Position numbers and translations under genes: made by a program. A model generated the notes under the pieces. The model did not search any database, was not told the origin of the DNA, and saw nothing but the letters and a program-made list of their open reading frames with translations. A DNA stretch of 64,000 nucleotides, taken from contig CM026390.1 in NCBI GenBank assembly GCA_014843695.1, positions 98,924,362-98,988,361 of the forward strand, written 5' to 3'. This DNA is from Archivesica marissinica (taxonomy: Eukaryota; Mollusca; Bivalvia; Venerida; Vesicomyidae). Positions 34,570 to 46,955 of the stretch are shown piece after piece (within the stretch, counting starts at the first letter, position 1; every line of letters begins with the position of its first letter).

Positions 34570-37500
34570 GTATGTATGAGGAAATAACATTGTTGTTGAG
34601 GTTGTGCTGCTGTATGAGGTTGTGCTGCTGTACGAAGTTGTGCTGCTGTATGTATGAGGTTGTGCTGCTGTATGAGGTTGTGCTGCTGTATGAGGTTGTG
34701 CTGTATGTATGAGGTTGTGCTGCTGTGTGAGGGTGTGCTGCTGTATGAGGTTGTGCTGCTGTATGAGGTTGTGCTGCTGTATGTATGAGGTTGTGCTGCT
34801 GTATGAGGGTGTGACACTGTATGTATGAGGTTGTGCTGCTGTATGAGGTTGTGCTGTATGTATGAGGTTGTGCTACTGTATGAGGTTGTGCTGCTGTATG
34901 AGGGTGTGACACTGTATGTACGAGGTTGTGCTGCTGTATGAGGTTGTGCTGCTGTACGAGGTTGTGCTGCTGTATGAGGTTGTGCTGCTGTATGAGGGTG
35001 TGCTGTATGTATGAGGTTGTGCTGTATGTATGAGGATGTGGTGCTGTATGAGGTTGTGCTGCTGTATGAGGTTGTGCTGTGTGAGGGTGTGCTGTATGTA
35101 TGAGGTTGTGCTGCTGTGTGAGGGTGTACTGCTGTATGAGGGTGTGATACTGTATGAGGTTGTGCTGCTGTATGAGGGTGTGCTGCTGTATGAGGTTGTG
35201 CTGCTGTATGAGGGTGTGCTGCTGTATGAGGTTGTGCTGTTGTATGAGGTTGTGCTGCTGTATGAGGTTGTGCTGTATGTATGAGGTTGTGCTGCTGTGT
35301 GAGGGTGTGCTGCTGTATGAGGTTGTGCTGCTGTGTGAGGCTGTGCTGCTGTATGAGGGTGTGACACTGTATGTACGAGGTTGTGCTGCTGTATGAGGTT
35401 GTGCTGTATGTACAAGGTTGTGCTGCTGTATGAGGTTGTGCTGCTGTATGAGGGTGTGATACTGTATGAGGTTGTGCTGCTGTATGAGGTTGTGCTGCTG
35501 TATGAGGTTGTGACACTGTATGAGGTTGTGCTGCTGTATGAGGTTGTGCTGCTGTATGAGGGTGTGATACTGTATGAGGTTGTGCTGCTGTATGAGGTTG
35601 TGCTGCTGTATGAGGGTGTGATACTGTATGAGGTTGTGCTGCTGTATGAGGGGTGGTGCTGTATGAGGTTGTGCTGCTGTATGAGGTTGTGCTGTATGTA
35701 TGAGGTTGTGCTGCTGTATGAGGGTGTGCTGCTGTATGAGGTTGTGCTGTATGTATGAGGTTGTGATACTGTATGAGGGTGTGATACTGTATGAGGGTGT
35801 GCTGCTGTGTGAGGTTGTGCTACTGTATGAGGGTGTGCTGCTGTATGAGGTTGTGCTGCTGTATGAGGGTGTGATACTGTATGAGGGTGTGCTGCTGTGT
35901 GAGGTTGTGCTGTATGTATGAGGTTGTGCTGTATGTATGAGGTTGTGACACTGTATGTATGAGGGTGTGACACTGTATGTATGAGGTTGTGCTGCTGTAT
36001 GAGGGTGTGCTGCTGTATGAGGTTGTGCTGCTGTACGAGGTTGTGCTGCTGTATGAGGTTGTGCTGCTGTATGAGGTTGTGCTGCTGTATGAGGTTGTGC
36101 TGCTGTACAAGGTTGTGCTGCTGTATGAGGTTGTGCTGCTGTATGTATGAGGTTGTGCTGCTGTATGAGGTTGTGCTGCTGTATGAGGTTGTGCTACTGT
36201 ACGAGGTTGTGCTACTGTATGAGGTTGTGCTGCTGTACGAGGTTGTGCTACTGTATGAGGTTGTGCTACTGTATGAGGTTGTGCTACTGTACGAGGTTGT
36301 GCTACTGTATGAGGTTGTGCTACTGTACGAGGTTGTGCTGCTGTATGAGGTTGTGCTGCTGTATGAGGTTGTGCTGTATGTATGAGGTTGTGCTGCTGTG
36401 TGAGGGTGTGCTGCTGTATGAGGTTGTGCTGCTGTATGAGGTTGTGCTGCTGTATGAGGTTGTGCTGTATGTATGAGGTTGTGCTGCTGTGTGAGGGTGT
36501 GCTGCTGTATGAGGTTGTGCTGCTGTGTGAGGCTGTGCTGCTGTATGAGGGTGTGACACTGTATGTACGAGGTTGTGCTGCTGTATGAGGTTGTGCTGTA
36601 TGTACAAGGTTGTGCTGCTGTACGAGGTTGTGCTGCTGTATGTATGAGGTTGTGCTGCTGTATGAGGTTGTGCTGCTGTGTGAGGTTGTGCTGCTGTATG
36701 AGGTTGTGCTGCTGTGTGAGGGTGTGCTGCTGTATGAGGTTGTGCTGCTGTGTGAGGCTGTGCTGCTGTATGAGGGTGTGACACTGTATGTATGAGTTTG
36801 TGCTGCTGTATGAGGGTGTGACACTGTATGTACGAGGTTGTGCTGCTGTACGAGGTTGTGCTGCTGTATGAGGTTGTGGTGCTGTATGAGGTTGTGCTGC
36901 TGTATGAGGGTGTGATACTGTATGAGGGTGTGACACTGTTTGAGGTTGTGCTGCTGTATGAGGTCGTGACACTGTATGTATGAGGCTGTGCTGCTGTATG
37001 AGGATGTGACACTGTATGTACGAGGTTGTGCTGCTGTACGAGGTTGTGCTGCTGTATGAGTGTGTGACACTGTATGTATGAGGTTGTGCTGCTGTACGAG
37101 GTTGTGCTGCTGTATGAGGGTGTGACACTGTATGTACGAGGTTGTGCTGCTGTACGAGGTTGTGCTGCTGTATGAGGGTGTGACACTGTATGTACGAGGT
37201 TGTGCTGCTGTACGAGGTTGTGCTGCTGTATGAGGGTGTGACACTGTATGTATGAGGCTGTGCTGCTGTATGAGGTTGTGACACTGTATGTATGAGGGTG
37301 TGACACTGTATGTATGAGGTTGTGCTGCTGTATGAGGCTGTGCTGCTGTGTGAGGGTGTGCTGCTGTGTGAGGGTGTGATACTGTATGAGGGTGTGACAC
37401 TGTTTGAGGTTGTGCTGCTGTATGAGGTTGTGACACTGTATGTATGAGGCTGTGCTGCTGTATGAGGATGTGACACTGTATGTATGAGGCTGTGCTGCTG

Positions 37501-37862
37501 TATGAGGGTGTGACACTGTATGTATGAGGCTGTGCTGCTGTATGAGGGTGTGACACTGTATGTATGAGGATGTGCTGCTGTATGTGGGTGTGACACTGTA
37601 TGTATGAGGCTGTGCTGCTGTATGAGGGTGTGACACTGTATGTATGAGGTTGTGCTGCTGTATCAGGGTGTGACACTGTATGTATGAGGCTGTGCTGCTG
37701 TATGAGGGTGTGACACTGTATGTATGAGGGAATAACATTGTTGTATGAGGGTGTGACACTGTATGTATGAGGGAATAACATTGTTGTATGAGGGTGTGAC
37801 ACTGTATGTATGAGGGAATAACATCGTTGTATGAGGGTGTGACACCGTATGTATGAGGGAAT
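34570..37862. repeat. 18-22 bp tandem array (GTTGTGCTGCTGTATGAG)
   Basis: More than 150 units of 18 bp (gttgtgctgctgtatgag), 19 bp (gttgtgctgtatgtatgag) and 22 bp (ggtgtgacactgtatgtatgag), mixed in higher-order blocks. The right third is dominated by the 'gacactgtatgtatgag' type. Minus-strand open frames of several hundred codons (HTAAQP / TSYSS repeats) arise because no unit contains a stop in those frames. Lies in intron 4. Confidence 0.95.
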
Positions 37863-37916
37863 ATAATACTTTTTTTTACAATTGTAGGAGATTTTGGTGT
37901 GTTGTATGTATCTGTG

Positions 37917-38805
37917 TAATAAACTTTACTAAGATGTAGACATGAGGTTAAACACCTGGTTAAAACTTTACTAAGATGTATACATGAGGTTAACCACCTG
38001 GTTAGAACTTTACTAAGATGTATACATGAGGTTAAACACCTGGTTAAATCTTTACTAAGATGTATACATGAGGTTAACCACCTGGTTAGAACTTTACTAA
38101 GATGTATACATGAGGTTAACCACCTTGTTAAAACTTTACTAAGATGTATACATGAGGTTAACCACCTGGTTAGAACTTTACTAAGATGTATACATGAGGT
38201 TAACCACCTGGTTAGAACTTTACTAAGATGTATGCATGAGGTTAACCACCTGGTTAGAACTTTACTAAGATGTAGACATGCAGTTAACCACCTGGTTAGA
38301 ACTTTACTAAGATGTAGACCTGAGGTTAACCACCTTGTTAAAACTTTACTAAGATGTAGACATGAGGTTAAGCACCTGGTTAGAACTTTACTAAGATGTA
38401 GACATGAGGTTAACCACCTTGTTAAAACTTTACTAAGATGTAGACATGAGGTTAAACACCTGGTTAGAACTTTACTAAGATGTAGACATGAGGTTAACCA
38501 CCTGGTTAGAACTTTACTAAGATGTAGACATGAGGTTAACAACCTTGTTAAAACTTTACTAAGATGTATACATGAGGTTAACCACCTGGTTAGAACTTTA
38601 CTAAGATGTAGACATGAGGTTAACCACCTGGTTAGAACTTTACTAAGATGTAGACATGAGGTTAACCACCTGGTTAGAACTTTACTAAGATGTATACATG
38701 AGGTTAACCACCTGGTTAGAACTTTACTAAGATGTAGACATGAGGTTAACCACCTGGTTAGAACTTTACTAAGATGTAGACATGAGGTTAAACACCTGGT
38801 TAACG
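37917..38805. repeat. 42-bp tandem array (ACTTTACTAAGATGTAGACA)
   Basis: About 21 copies with 'tgaggttaaccacctggtta'. Unit variants are tatacatg/gtagacatg and ttgtta/ctggtta. Confidence 0.95.
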
Positions 38806-39027
38806 AAATGTCTGGTGAATGATTTCGGACCTCCAGGCATCGTGTGTTGTTGTATGGAATTGTCTAGATAGGTTATTGAGGTTAAACAGAATATTTCTGC
38901 CATAAATTAGATTATTTTAAATATTCTACTGGGATCAAAGGGGTTAAACAATTTCATACTTACAGTTATTGTTTTGTCTTATCTTTACTATTTAAAGCTA
39001 TTTTTTGTCTTATCTTTACCAAAACAG

Positions 39028-39234
39028 AAAAACAGAAGCTTGCTGCTGTGATGTTCAACTACTTTGATCGGGACTTTAGTGGCCATGTTGAAAAAGAGGA
39101 ATTTTGGGAATTGCAGTTGCTTGAACATATGGATGAAATATCGTCGCTGTGTACTTTACTCGATATTGTGACATTTGATGAACTCGGAGAGAGGGATGGA
39201 AAATTGTCCATAGACGAATTTATTCAAGCTTTTG
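39028..39234 (+). CDS. FSTL5: Exon 5: EF-hand pair of the FSTL4/5-like protein
   Basis: The exon follows ACCAAAACAG and encodes residues 755-823, starting EKQKLAAVMFNYFDRDFSG. The first EF-hand loop, DRDFSGHVEKEE (768-779), has the canonical pattern: Asp at loop positions 1 and 3, Ser at 5, Gly at 6, a hydrophobic residue at 8 and Glu at 12. The second loop, LGERDGKLSIDE (807-818), keeps Asp 5, Gly 6, Leu 8 and Glu 12 but has Leu in place of the position-1 Asp, so its calcium binding may be weak. The order Kazal, then EF-hands, then two Ig domains is diagnostic of FSTL4/FSTL5. The donor TTTTG|GTGAGA is phase 1. The upstream intron ends with a short duplication of 'ttttgtcttatcttta' (about 38972 and 39002) just before the acceptor. 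Confidence 0.92.
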
Positions 39235-39937
39235 GTGAGAATTATTTTTAGATTAATGGAAAATATGTCCTTTGAGAATGCAAATAATATAGATAGATAT
39301 ATCATACGGTCACATAAATACTGAAACCATCACCACTAATGGACTGCATGGATGCAATATTAAATAATGCCATACACATTAGTGTAATGGGAATAGAATG
39401 TAGCTAGATGTTGTAACATTTCAACATTTCTGTGGAATTTTATGAATGGTCTGTGTTGGCAACAACGGTACCATGGATATATTTATGCACATGACATTTG
39501 CATTATTCAATTTTGTAAGTGTTTCATGTCAGAAATGGCACTGAATAGCAGAAAACTGAGCATGATTGTTGTATGATTTGATCAACAGACAGCAGGCAGG
39601 TACAAGTACAATGCTGTACAATGTTACTGTCTGAGTGAATAGGAATTAGCTGGTGAAGTATTTGCAATTGCTGGAACTTTTAAATGATTTAATTCAAGTT
39701 ATTGCAAGGAACATCATTCTTGTTTATTGCAATGATATTGAAATCCAATTTGATGTCTGGAAACTATTGTGGTACTGATCAATATTACCGTTATTAAAGG
39801 AAAAACATCGACCGTGTTTTCATACCATCAAATTGATTAAGCACGTTTATATCTTTTCATATATGTTTTCATAATTTTAAGCCAAAAACATTGAATCTTG
39901 TACAACAATTTAAAATTACTAAATTACTGACATGACA
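39235..39937. other. 5' part of intron 5
   Basis: Unique AT-rich intronic sequence after the exon 5 donor; no gene or element recognised. Confidence 0.45.
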
Positions 39938-41604
39938 GCGACAGGAAATGGATAGACAGTCCAATATAATCATAGGAAATTGATGGAAAGTCCAATATAA
40001 TCATAGGAAATTGATGGAAAGTCCAATATAATCATAGGAAATTGATAGAAAGTCCAATATAATCATAGGAAATTGATGGAAAGTCCAATATAATCATAGG
40101 AAATTGATGGAAAGTCCAATATAATCATAGGAAATTGATAGAAAGTCCAATATAATCATAGGAAATTGATAGAAAGTCCAATATAATCATAGGAAATTGA
40201 TAGAAAGTCCAATATAATCATAGGAAATTGATGGAAAGTCCAATATAATCATAGGAAATTGATGGAAAGTCCAATATAATCATAGGAAATTGATAGAAAG
40301 TCCAATATAATCATAGGAAATTGATGGAAAGTCCAATATAATCATAGGAAATTGATGGAAAGTCCAATATAATCATAGGAAATTGATGGAAAGTCCAATA
40401 TAATCATAGGAAATTGATAGACAGTCCAATATAATCATAGGAAATTGATAGAAAGTCCAATATAATCATAGGAAATGGATAGACAGTCCAATATAATCAT
40501 AGGAAATTGATAGAAAGTCCAATATAATCATAGGAAATTGATAGAAAGTCCAATATAATCATAGGAAATTGATAGAAAGTCCAATATAATCATAGGAAAT
40601 TGATGGAAAGTCCAATATAATCATAGGAAATTGATAGAAAGTCCAATATAATCATAGGAAATTGATGGAAAGTCCAATATAATCATAGGAAATTGATAGA
40701 AAGTCCAATATAATCATAGGAAATTGATAGAAAGTCCAATATAATCATAGGAAATTGATGGAAAGTCCAATATAATCATAGGAAATTGATGGAAAGTCCA
40801 ATATAATCATAGGAAATTGATGGAAAGTCCAATATAATCATAGGAAATTGATAGACAGTCCAATATAATCATAGGAAATTGATGGAAAGTCCAATATAAT
40901 CATAGGAAATTGATAGACAGTCCAATATAATCATAGGAAATTGATAGAAAGTCCAATATAATCATAGGAAATTGATGGAAAGTCCAATATAATCATAGGA
41001 AATTGATAGTAAGTCCAATATAATCATAGGAAATTGATAGAAAGTCCAATATAATCATAGGAAATTGATGGAAAGTCCAATATAATCATAGGAAATTGAT
41101 GGAAAGTCCAATATAATCATAGGAAATTGATGGAAAGTCCAATATAATCATAGGAAATTGATAGACAGTCCAATATAATCATAGGAAATTGATAGAAAGT
41201 CCAATATAATCATAGGAAATTGATGGAAAGTCCAATATAATCATAGGAAATTGATAGACAGTCCAATATAATCATAGGAAATTGATGGAAAGTCCAATAT
41301 AATCATAGGAAATTGATAGACAGTCCAATATAATCATAGGAAATTGATAGAAAGTCCAATATAATCATAGGAAATTGATGGAAAGTCCAATATAATCATA
41401 GGAAATTGATAGTAAGTCCAATATAATCATAGGAAATTGATGGAAAGTCCAATATAATCATAGGAAATTGATAGAAAGTCCAATATAATCATAGGAAATT
41501 GATAGAAAGTCCAATATAATCATAGGAAATTGATGGAAAGTCCAATATAATCATAGGAAATTGATGGAAAGTCCAATATAATCATAGGAAATTGATAGTA
41601 AGTT
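39938..41604. repeat. 31-bp tandem array (AAGTCCAATATAATCATAGG)
   Basis: About 53 very uniform copies; variation is almost confined to gatag(a)aag / gatggaaag / gatagacag. Diverged relatives reappear at 45178-45243 and 45504-45625, beyond an unrelated array. Confidence 0.96.
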
Positions 41605-42444
41605 CAATACCCGTAAACCCTGGAGTAATTAGCGGAATACGGTAACCGCGGTACAAATATAATATACCAGGACCATTTTTCTCTCAACTCCGGTGCTAAC
41701 TTCGGAACATTATTCCATATGATTAATGAAATTGGACAACATTTTAATACCAGGAGATAACGAAAATGCCATCACTGGCTTGATGAGCGAAGGTAACTTA
41801 GCCCTATTATCGGCAAAAACAGCCTCATTATCAATTTTTGGACAATCAACAATATCACATGGCCTCAATATATCAATTTTCAGAGCATTTGAAGCCAAGA
41901 ATGTGATCAAAGAATTAATAGATAGGTGTTAATTGACCTCGATTACAAGTAATTGTTGGCATGGCGCTAGCTCATCAAAGTTTTACACCAGAAACATGTC
42001 AATCAAATGGAGATAATCTCAATTAGCTTTCTATAGAACCCCTCTATTGATCAATGTACACTGTCATGGATTTATATTGTCCGAGAGACACATTATTCAA
42101 TAATTACAACACAATGCATAATACCCCCCTTCACATACACCGATTTTTCTTACGATTCCTTATGGATCGCCAACTCGTCAATCGCAAGCATCCGTAAATA
42201 GCTCGCTTGTATCTGTAAATAAATCATCACAACGCGCAGACACTTAAGGATCCATGAAAGGAGAGGCAAAATTTTGACATGTCATAAATCTTCTTATGAT
42301 TGTCCACGGTATGATTTTTCCATAAATAAATTGTAACAAACCGTAAGTATCGTAAACCGCTCGCAACAACACGTAGCCATACATACACGTCAACTGCTAT
42401 TTTCTAGTTGTTATTATATTAGTTGATTAATAATATTTTACTAC
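41605..42444. other. Intron 5 spacer
   Basis: Contains small GC-richer segments (cggtaaccgcggtac at about 41640). An 68-codon plus-strand frame at 41726-41932 has no recognised domain and lacks splice context; not called. Confidence 0.4.
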
Positions 42445-45150
42445 TGGGTTTGTATATCGCGGTACATATTGTGCTAATACTTGCGTATTGCAATATACCG
42501 CAGTACGTATTGTGGTGAAACTTGTGTATTGCAATATACCGCGGTACGTATTGTGGTGAAACTTGCGTATTGCAATATACCGCGGTACGTATTGTGCTAA
42601 AACTTGCATATTGCAATATACCATGTTACGTATTGTGGTAAAACTTGCGTATTGCAATATACCATGTTACATATTGTGGTAAAACTTGCGTATTGCAATA
42701 TACCATGTTACATATTGTGGTAAAACCTGTGTATTGCAATATACCATGTTACGTATTGTGCTAAAACTTGTGTATTGCAATATACCTCTGTACGTATTGT
42801 AGTAAAACCTGCGTATTGCAATATACCACTGTACGTATTGTAGTAAAACCTGTGTATTGCAATATACCACGGTACATATTGTAGTAAAACCTGTGTATTG
42901 CAATATACTGCAGTACGTATTGTGGTAAAACCTGCATATTGCAATATACCATGGTATGTATTGTAGTAAAACCTGCGTATTGCAATATACCATGGTACGT
43001 ATTGTAATAAAACCTGCGTATTGCAATATACCATGGTACATATTGTAGTAAAACCTGCGTATTGCAATATACCACGGTACATATTGTAGTAAAACCTGTG
43101 TATTGCAATATACTGCAGTACGTATTGTGGTAAAACCTGCATATTGCAATATACCACTGTACGTATTGTAGTAAAACCTGCGTATCGCAATATACTGCGG
43201 TACGTATTGTGGTAAAATTTGCGTATTGCAATATACCACGGTATGTATTGTTGTAAAACCTGCGTATTGCAATATACCATGGTACGTATTGTAATAAAAC
43301 CTGCATATTGCAATATACCATGGTACGTATTGTAGTAAAACCTGCGTATTGCAATATACCATGGTACATATTGTAGTAAAACCTGCATATTGCAATATAC
43401 CACAGTACGTATTGTAGTAAAACCTGCGTATCGCAATATACTGCGGTACGTATTGTGGTAAAATTTGCGTATTGCAATATACCACGGTATGTATTGTTGT
43501 AAAACCTGCATATTGCAATATACCATGGTACGTATTGTAATAAAACCTTCGTATTGCAATATACCATGGTACGTATTGTAGTAAAACCTGCGTATTGCAA
43601 TATACCATGGTACATATTGTAGTAAAACCTGCATATTGCAATATACCACAGTACGTATTGTAGTAAAACCTGCATATTGCAATATACCATGGTACGTATT
43701 GTAATAAAACCTGTGTATTGCAATATACTGCAGTATTGTGGTAAAACATGCATATTGCAATATACCACGGTACGTATTGTAGTAAAACCTGCGTATTGCA
43801 ATATACCATGGTACGTATTGTAATAAAACCTGCGTATCGCAATATACTGCAGTACGTATTGTGGTAAAATTTGCGTATTGCAATATACCACGGTATGTAT
43901 TGTAGTAAAACCTGCGTATTGCAATATACCATGGTACGTATTGTGGTAAAACCTGCGTATTGCAATATACCACGGTATGTATTGTGGTAAAACCTGCGTG
44001 TACGTATTGTAGTAAAACCTGCGTATTGCAATATACCACAGTACGTATTGTAGTAAAACCTGTGTATTGCAATATACCATGGTACGTATTGTAGTAAAAC
44101 CTGCATATTGCAATATACCATGGTACGTATTGTGGTAAAACCTGCGTATTGCAATATACCACGGTATGTATTGTGGTAAAACCTGAGTATTGCAATATAC
44201 CATGGTACGTATTGTAGTAAAACCTGCGTATTGCAATATACCACGGTATGTATTGTAGTAAAACCTGCGTATTGCAATATACCATGGTACGTATTGTGGT
44301 AAAACCTGCGTATTGCAATATACCACGGTATGTATTGTGGTAAAACCTGCGTATTGCAATATACCATGGTACGTATTGTAGTAAAACCTGCGTATTGCAA
44401 TATACCACAGTACGTATTGTAGTAAAACCTGTGTATTGCAATATACCATGGTACGTATTGTGGTAAAACCTGCGTATTGCAATATACCATGGTATGTATT
44501 GTAGTAAAACCTGCGTATTGCAATATACCACGGTATGTATTGTGGTAAAACCTGCGTATTGCAATATACCATGGTACGTATTGTAGTAAAACCTGTGTAT
44601 TGCAATATACCATGGTACGTATTGTAGTAAAACCTGCATATTGCAATATACCACAGTACGTATTGTAGTAAAACCTGCGTATTGCAATATACCACAGTAC
44701 GTATTGTAGTAAAACCTGTGTATTGCAATATACCATGGTACGTATTGTAGTAAAACCTGCGTATTGCAATATACCACAGTACGTATTGTAGTAAAACCTG
44801 TGTATTGCAATATACCATGGTACGTATTGTGGTAAAACCTGCGTATTGCAATATACCATGGTATGTATTGTAGTAAAACCTGCGTATTGCAATATACCAC
44901 GGTATGTATTGTGGTAAAACCTGCGTATTGCAATATACCATGGTACGTATTGTAGTAAAACCTGTGTATTGCAATATACCATGGTACGTATTGTAGTAAA
45001 ACCTGCATATTGCAATATACCACAGTACGTATTGTAGTAAAACCTGCGTATTGCAATATACCACAGTACGTATTGTAGTAAAACCTGTGTATTGCAATAT
45101 ACCATGGTACGTATTGTAGTAAAACCTGCGTATTGCAATATACCACAGTA
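42445..45150. repeat. 41-bp tandem array (GTATTGCAATATACCATGGT)
   Basis: About 66 copies with 'acgtattgtagtaaaacct'. A 369-bp higher-order unit (9 x 41) is clear: the block starting at 44406 recurs at 44775 with the same pattern of variants. All three minus-strand frames stay open for more than 800 codons because 41 is not a multiple of three and no unit phase carries a stop. Not genes. Confidence 0.96.
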
Positions 45151-45177
45151 TGGTTTTGAGGTGCAATACCCATCCCT

Positions 45178-45625
45178 ACCAATATGATAGGAAAATGATA
45201 GAAAACCCAATATAATAATAGGGAATTGATAGAAAGGCCAATGTAATGATATATTAGTTTATACAAATTTATTTTAGCTCGATTGTGAAACAAGTTCTTA
45301 CAACTTATATTAATCACTCTCGAGACCTCATTCCTGATGGAATCCATCGCCACGAGGGAGAGAGAAGAGGCAACGTGGAATTTAAATGCCTTGCCTAAGG
45401 GCACAATCGTAACGGCTCCAGCAGGGCTAAAACTCTGGACCTTTCGCACCTGAAGCGAACATGCATTCACTGCGCTATCACGACTTCCACTTAATGATAT
45501 ATTGATAGACAGACCAATATAGTAATAGAAAAACATTATTGAAAGTTCAATATAATGATAAGAAATTGATAGAAAGACCAATATTATGATAAATTGATAG
45601 AACAACCAATATTATTATCATAGGA
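45178..45625. repeat. Diverged remnants of the 31-bp array, split by a SINE
   Basis: gatagaaaacccaatataat, gatagaaaggccaatgtaat and gatagaaagaccaatattat at 45178-45243 and 45504-45625 are degenerate units of the array at 39938-41604. The SINE at 45256-45491 lies between them. Confidence 0.8.
45256..45491 (-). mobile_element. Full-length tRNA-derived SINE with 12-bp target-site duplication
   Basis: Minus strand: head gtggaagtcgtgatagcgca (A box), then a B-box region that is decayed (ccagagttttagccctg), then the body and the tail gaacttgtttcacaatcgag..taaaataaat. The direct repeat TAATGATATATT occurs at 45244-45255 and 45492-45503, a clean retrotransposition signature. Confidence 0.88.
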
Positions 45626-45628
45626 AAC

Positions 45629-45874
45629 TTAACCCTTTCAACCCCACAGGCCTCTAAATAGGCTTATGAAAAGTGTAGATCCAGATGAGCCGGCTCGTAA
45701 CGAGCCGTCTCATCAGGATCTGCACTTTTTTGCCAGTAATAATTATTACTATTTTTAGATAAAATTACCCATTTTGATAAATGAACTGGTCCAAATGTAA
45801 TTTTCTTATTAATTTATTGGTCTAAAAATAGCATGCACCAGTCCATGTCAGTTACTTGGGGTTGAAAGGGTTAA
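45629..45874. mobile_element. piggyBac-type MITE, copy 3 (inverted)
   Basis: TTAACCCTTTCAACCCC to GGGGTTGAAAGGGTTAA, nearly identical to 8066-8311 in reverse orientation, including the internal hairpin. High identity suggests recent insertion. Confidence 0.88.
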
Positions 45875-46797
45875 GTACTTGATGGAAACATAAAACATTT
45901 CCATACATATACCTTCAGACAAACAGCCTTTATCTACATTGATTTTGTAACAGTTCTATCCATTTCATCTTGTGTTATAATAACTCACTTGTACAAGTTA
46001 ATGCAGATTAGTAACTTCTACATGTACTGCTGGGAAATCACTGCCCGTCATTTCTTTACAATTTTGTCAGCTTCTGCAGCCGTATAGCAATATGCCAATA
46101 AGATGTTCTACATGTTATTCACAAGTTATATTTAGTGGTCTATGTTGGGTAGGTGATGGATGAATTGTTCTATATGTTATTCACAAGTTATATTTAGTGG
46201 TCTATGCCGGGTAGGTGATGGATGAATTGTTCTACATGTTATTCACAAGTTATATAAAGCGGTCTATGTCGGGTAGGATTCTGATTGGTTGAGAGAATAA
46301 TCCTACGATTTGTAAATTAAATTTTAAATTATGCATATTCCTAGGTGAATTGTTACATAACATTAACAACAATTTAACACACGTCTCGATGTATTTATAA
46401 CGCTGTTTAAAACATAAATATAACACATTTTGCATATAGTGACATCATGACAATTTGCTCTAAATGGCTCGCTTAATAGCAAAATTACAAAATTCATTTC
46501 ATAAAATATGTTATGAAATCACCAATTGTGTAAGATCCTTTATATTATAGTGGCTGGGAACCAGAAGCATATAGGAGCGAGATTAAGTGAAATAATTCAT
46601 GAAATACCATTTTATTTCACTGGTAAAAACAACAATTAAGTAGAACAAATAGTTGACTTTCTTGAAACAAAATGGTCAAATAATTTGAATGAATGTGGCT
46701 TGTTCCTGTATAAGAATACAATACAAAGTTGCTGGTACCTATTCAAGATTTGAAAACATGTCTTACAATCTAACGTCTTGCCTAATATATATTGCAG
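45875..46797. other. 3' part of intron 5 with a 62-bp triplication
   Basis: Three copies of a 62-bp unit starting tgttcta(c/t)atgttattca at 46104, 46166 and 46228. The rest is unique up to the exon 6 acceptor. Confidence 0.7.
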
Positions 46798-46955
46798 ATA
46801 TACCTGACCTGTTGGAACACAAGACAGAGGTCGTGCCATTGTTAGCCACTGTTGGTAATGGACTGGAAGTCAAATGTGACATCACTGAATCGACCGACAT
46901 CATCTGGAAGAGGAATGATATAGAGCTAGGACTCATTGACTTCCCTGCAATATCA
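46798..46955 (+). CDS. FSTL5: Exon 6: first half of Ig domain 1
   Basis: The acceptor ATATTGCAG (AG at 46796-46797) opens an exon encoding residues 824-876, DIPDLLEHKTEVVPLLATVG and onward. It holds the B-strand cysteine (C850 in LEVKCDITE) and the C-strand tryptophan in DIIWKRNDIEL, which closely resembles the IIWKRN motif of FSTL4/5 Ig1. The donor is TATCA|GTATGT, phase 0, the only phase-0 junction among the domain exons, and it matches exon 7. The donor sequence GTATGTATCCTCTAGTAG is at once the first unit of a 20-bp array of roughly 134 copies, so the exon runs straight into the minisatellite with no unique spacer. Confidence 0.92.

Noticed and set aside
41726..41932. A 68-codon plus-strand frame and its 66-codon antisense
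   Set aside because: Not recognised, overlapping open frames on both strands, no splice signals that fit the gene's phases.
42667..45605. Three overlapping minus-strand open frames of 801-965 codons
   Set aside because: They are translations of the 41-bp array in three phases with identical repeated peptides; no start context, no domain, and they run into a SINE.
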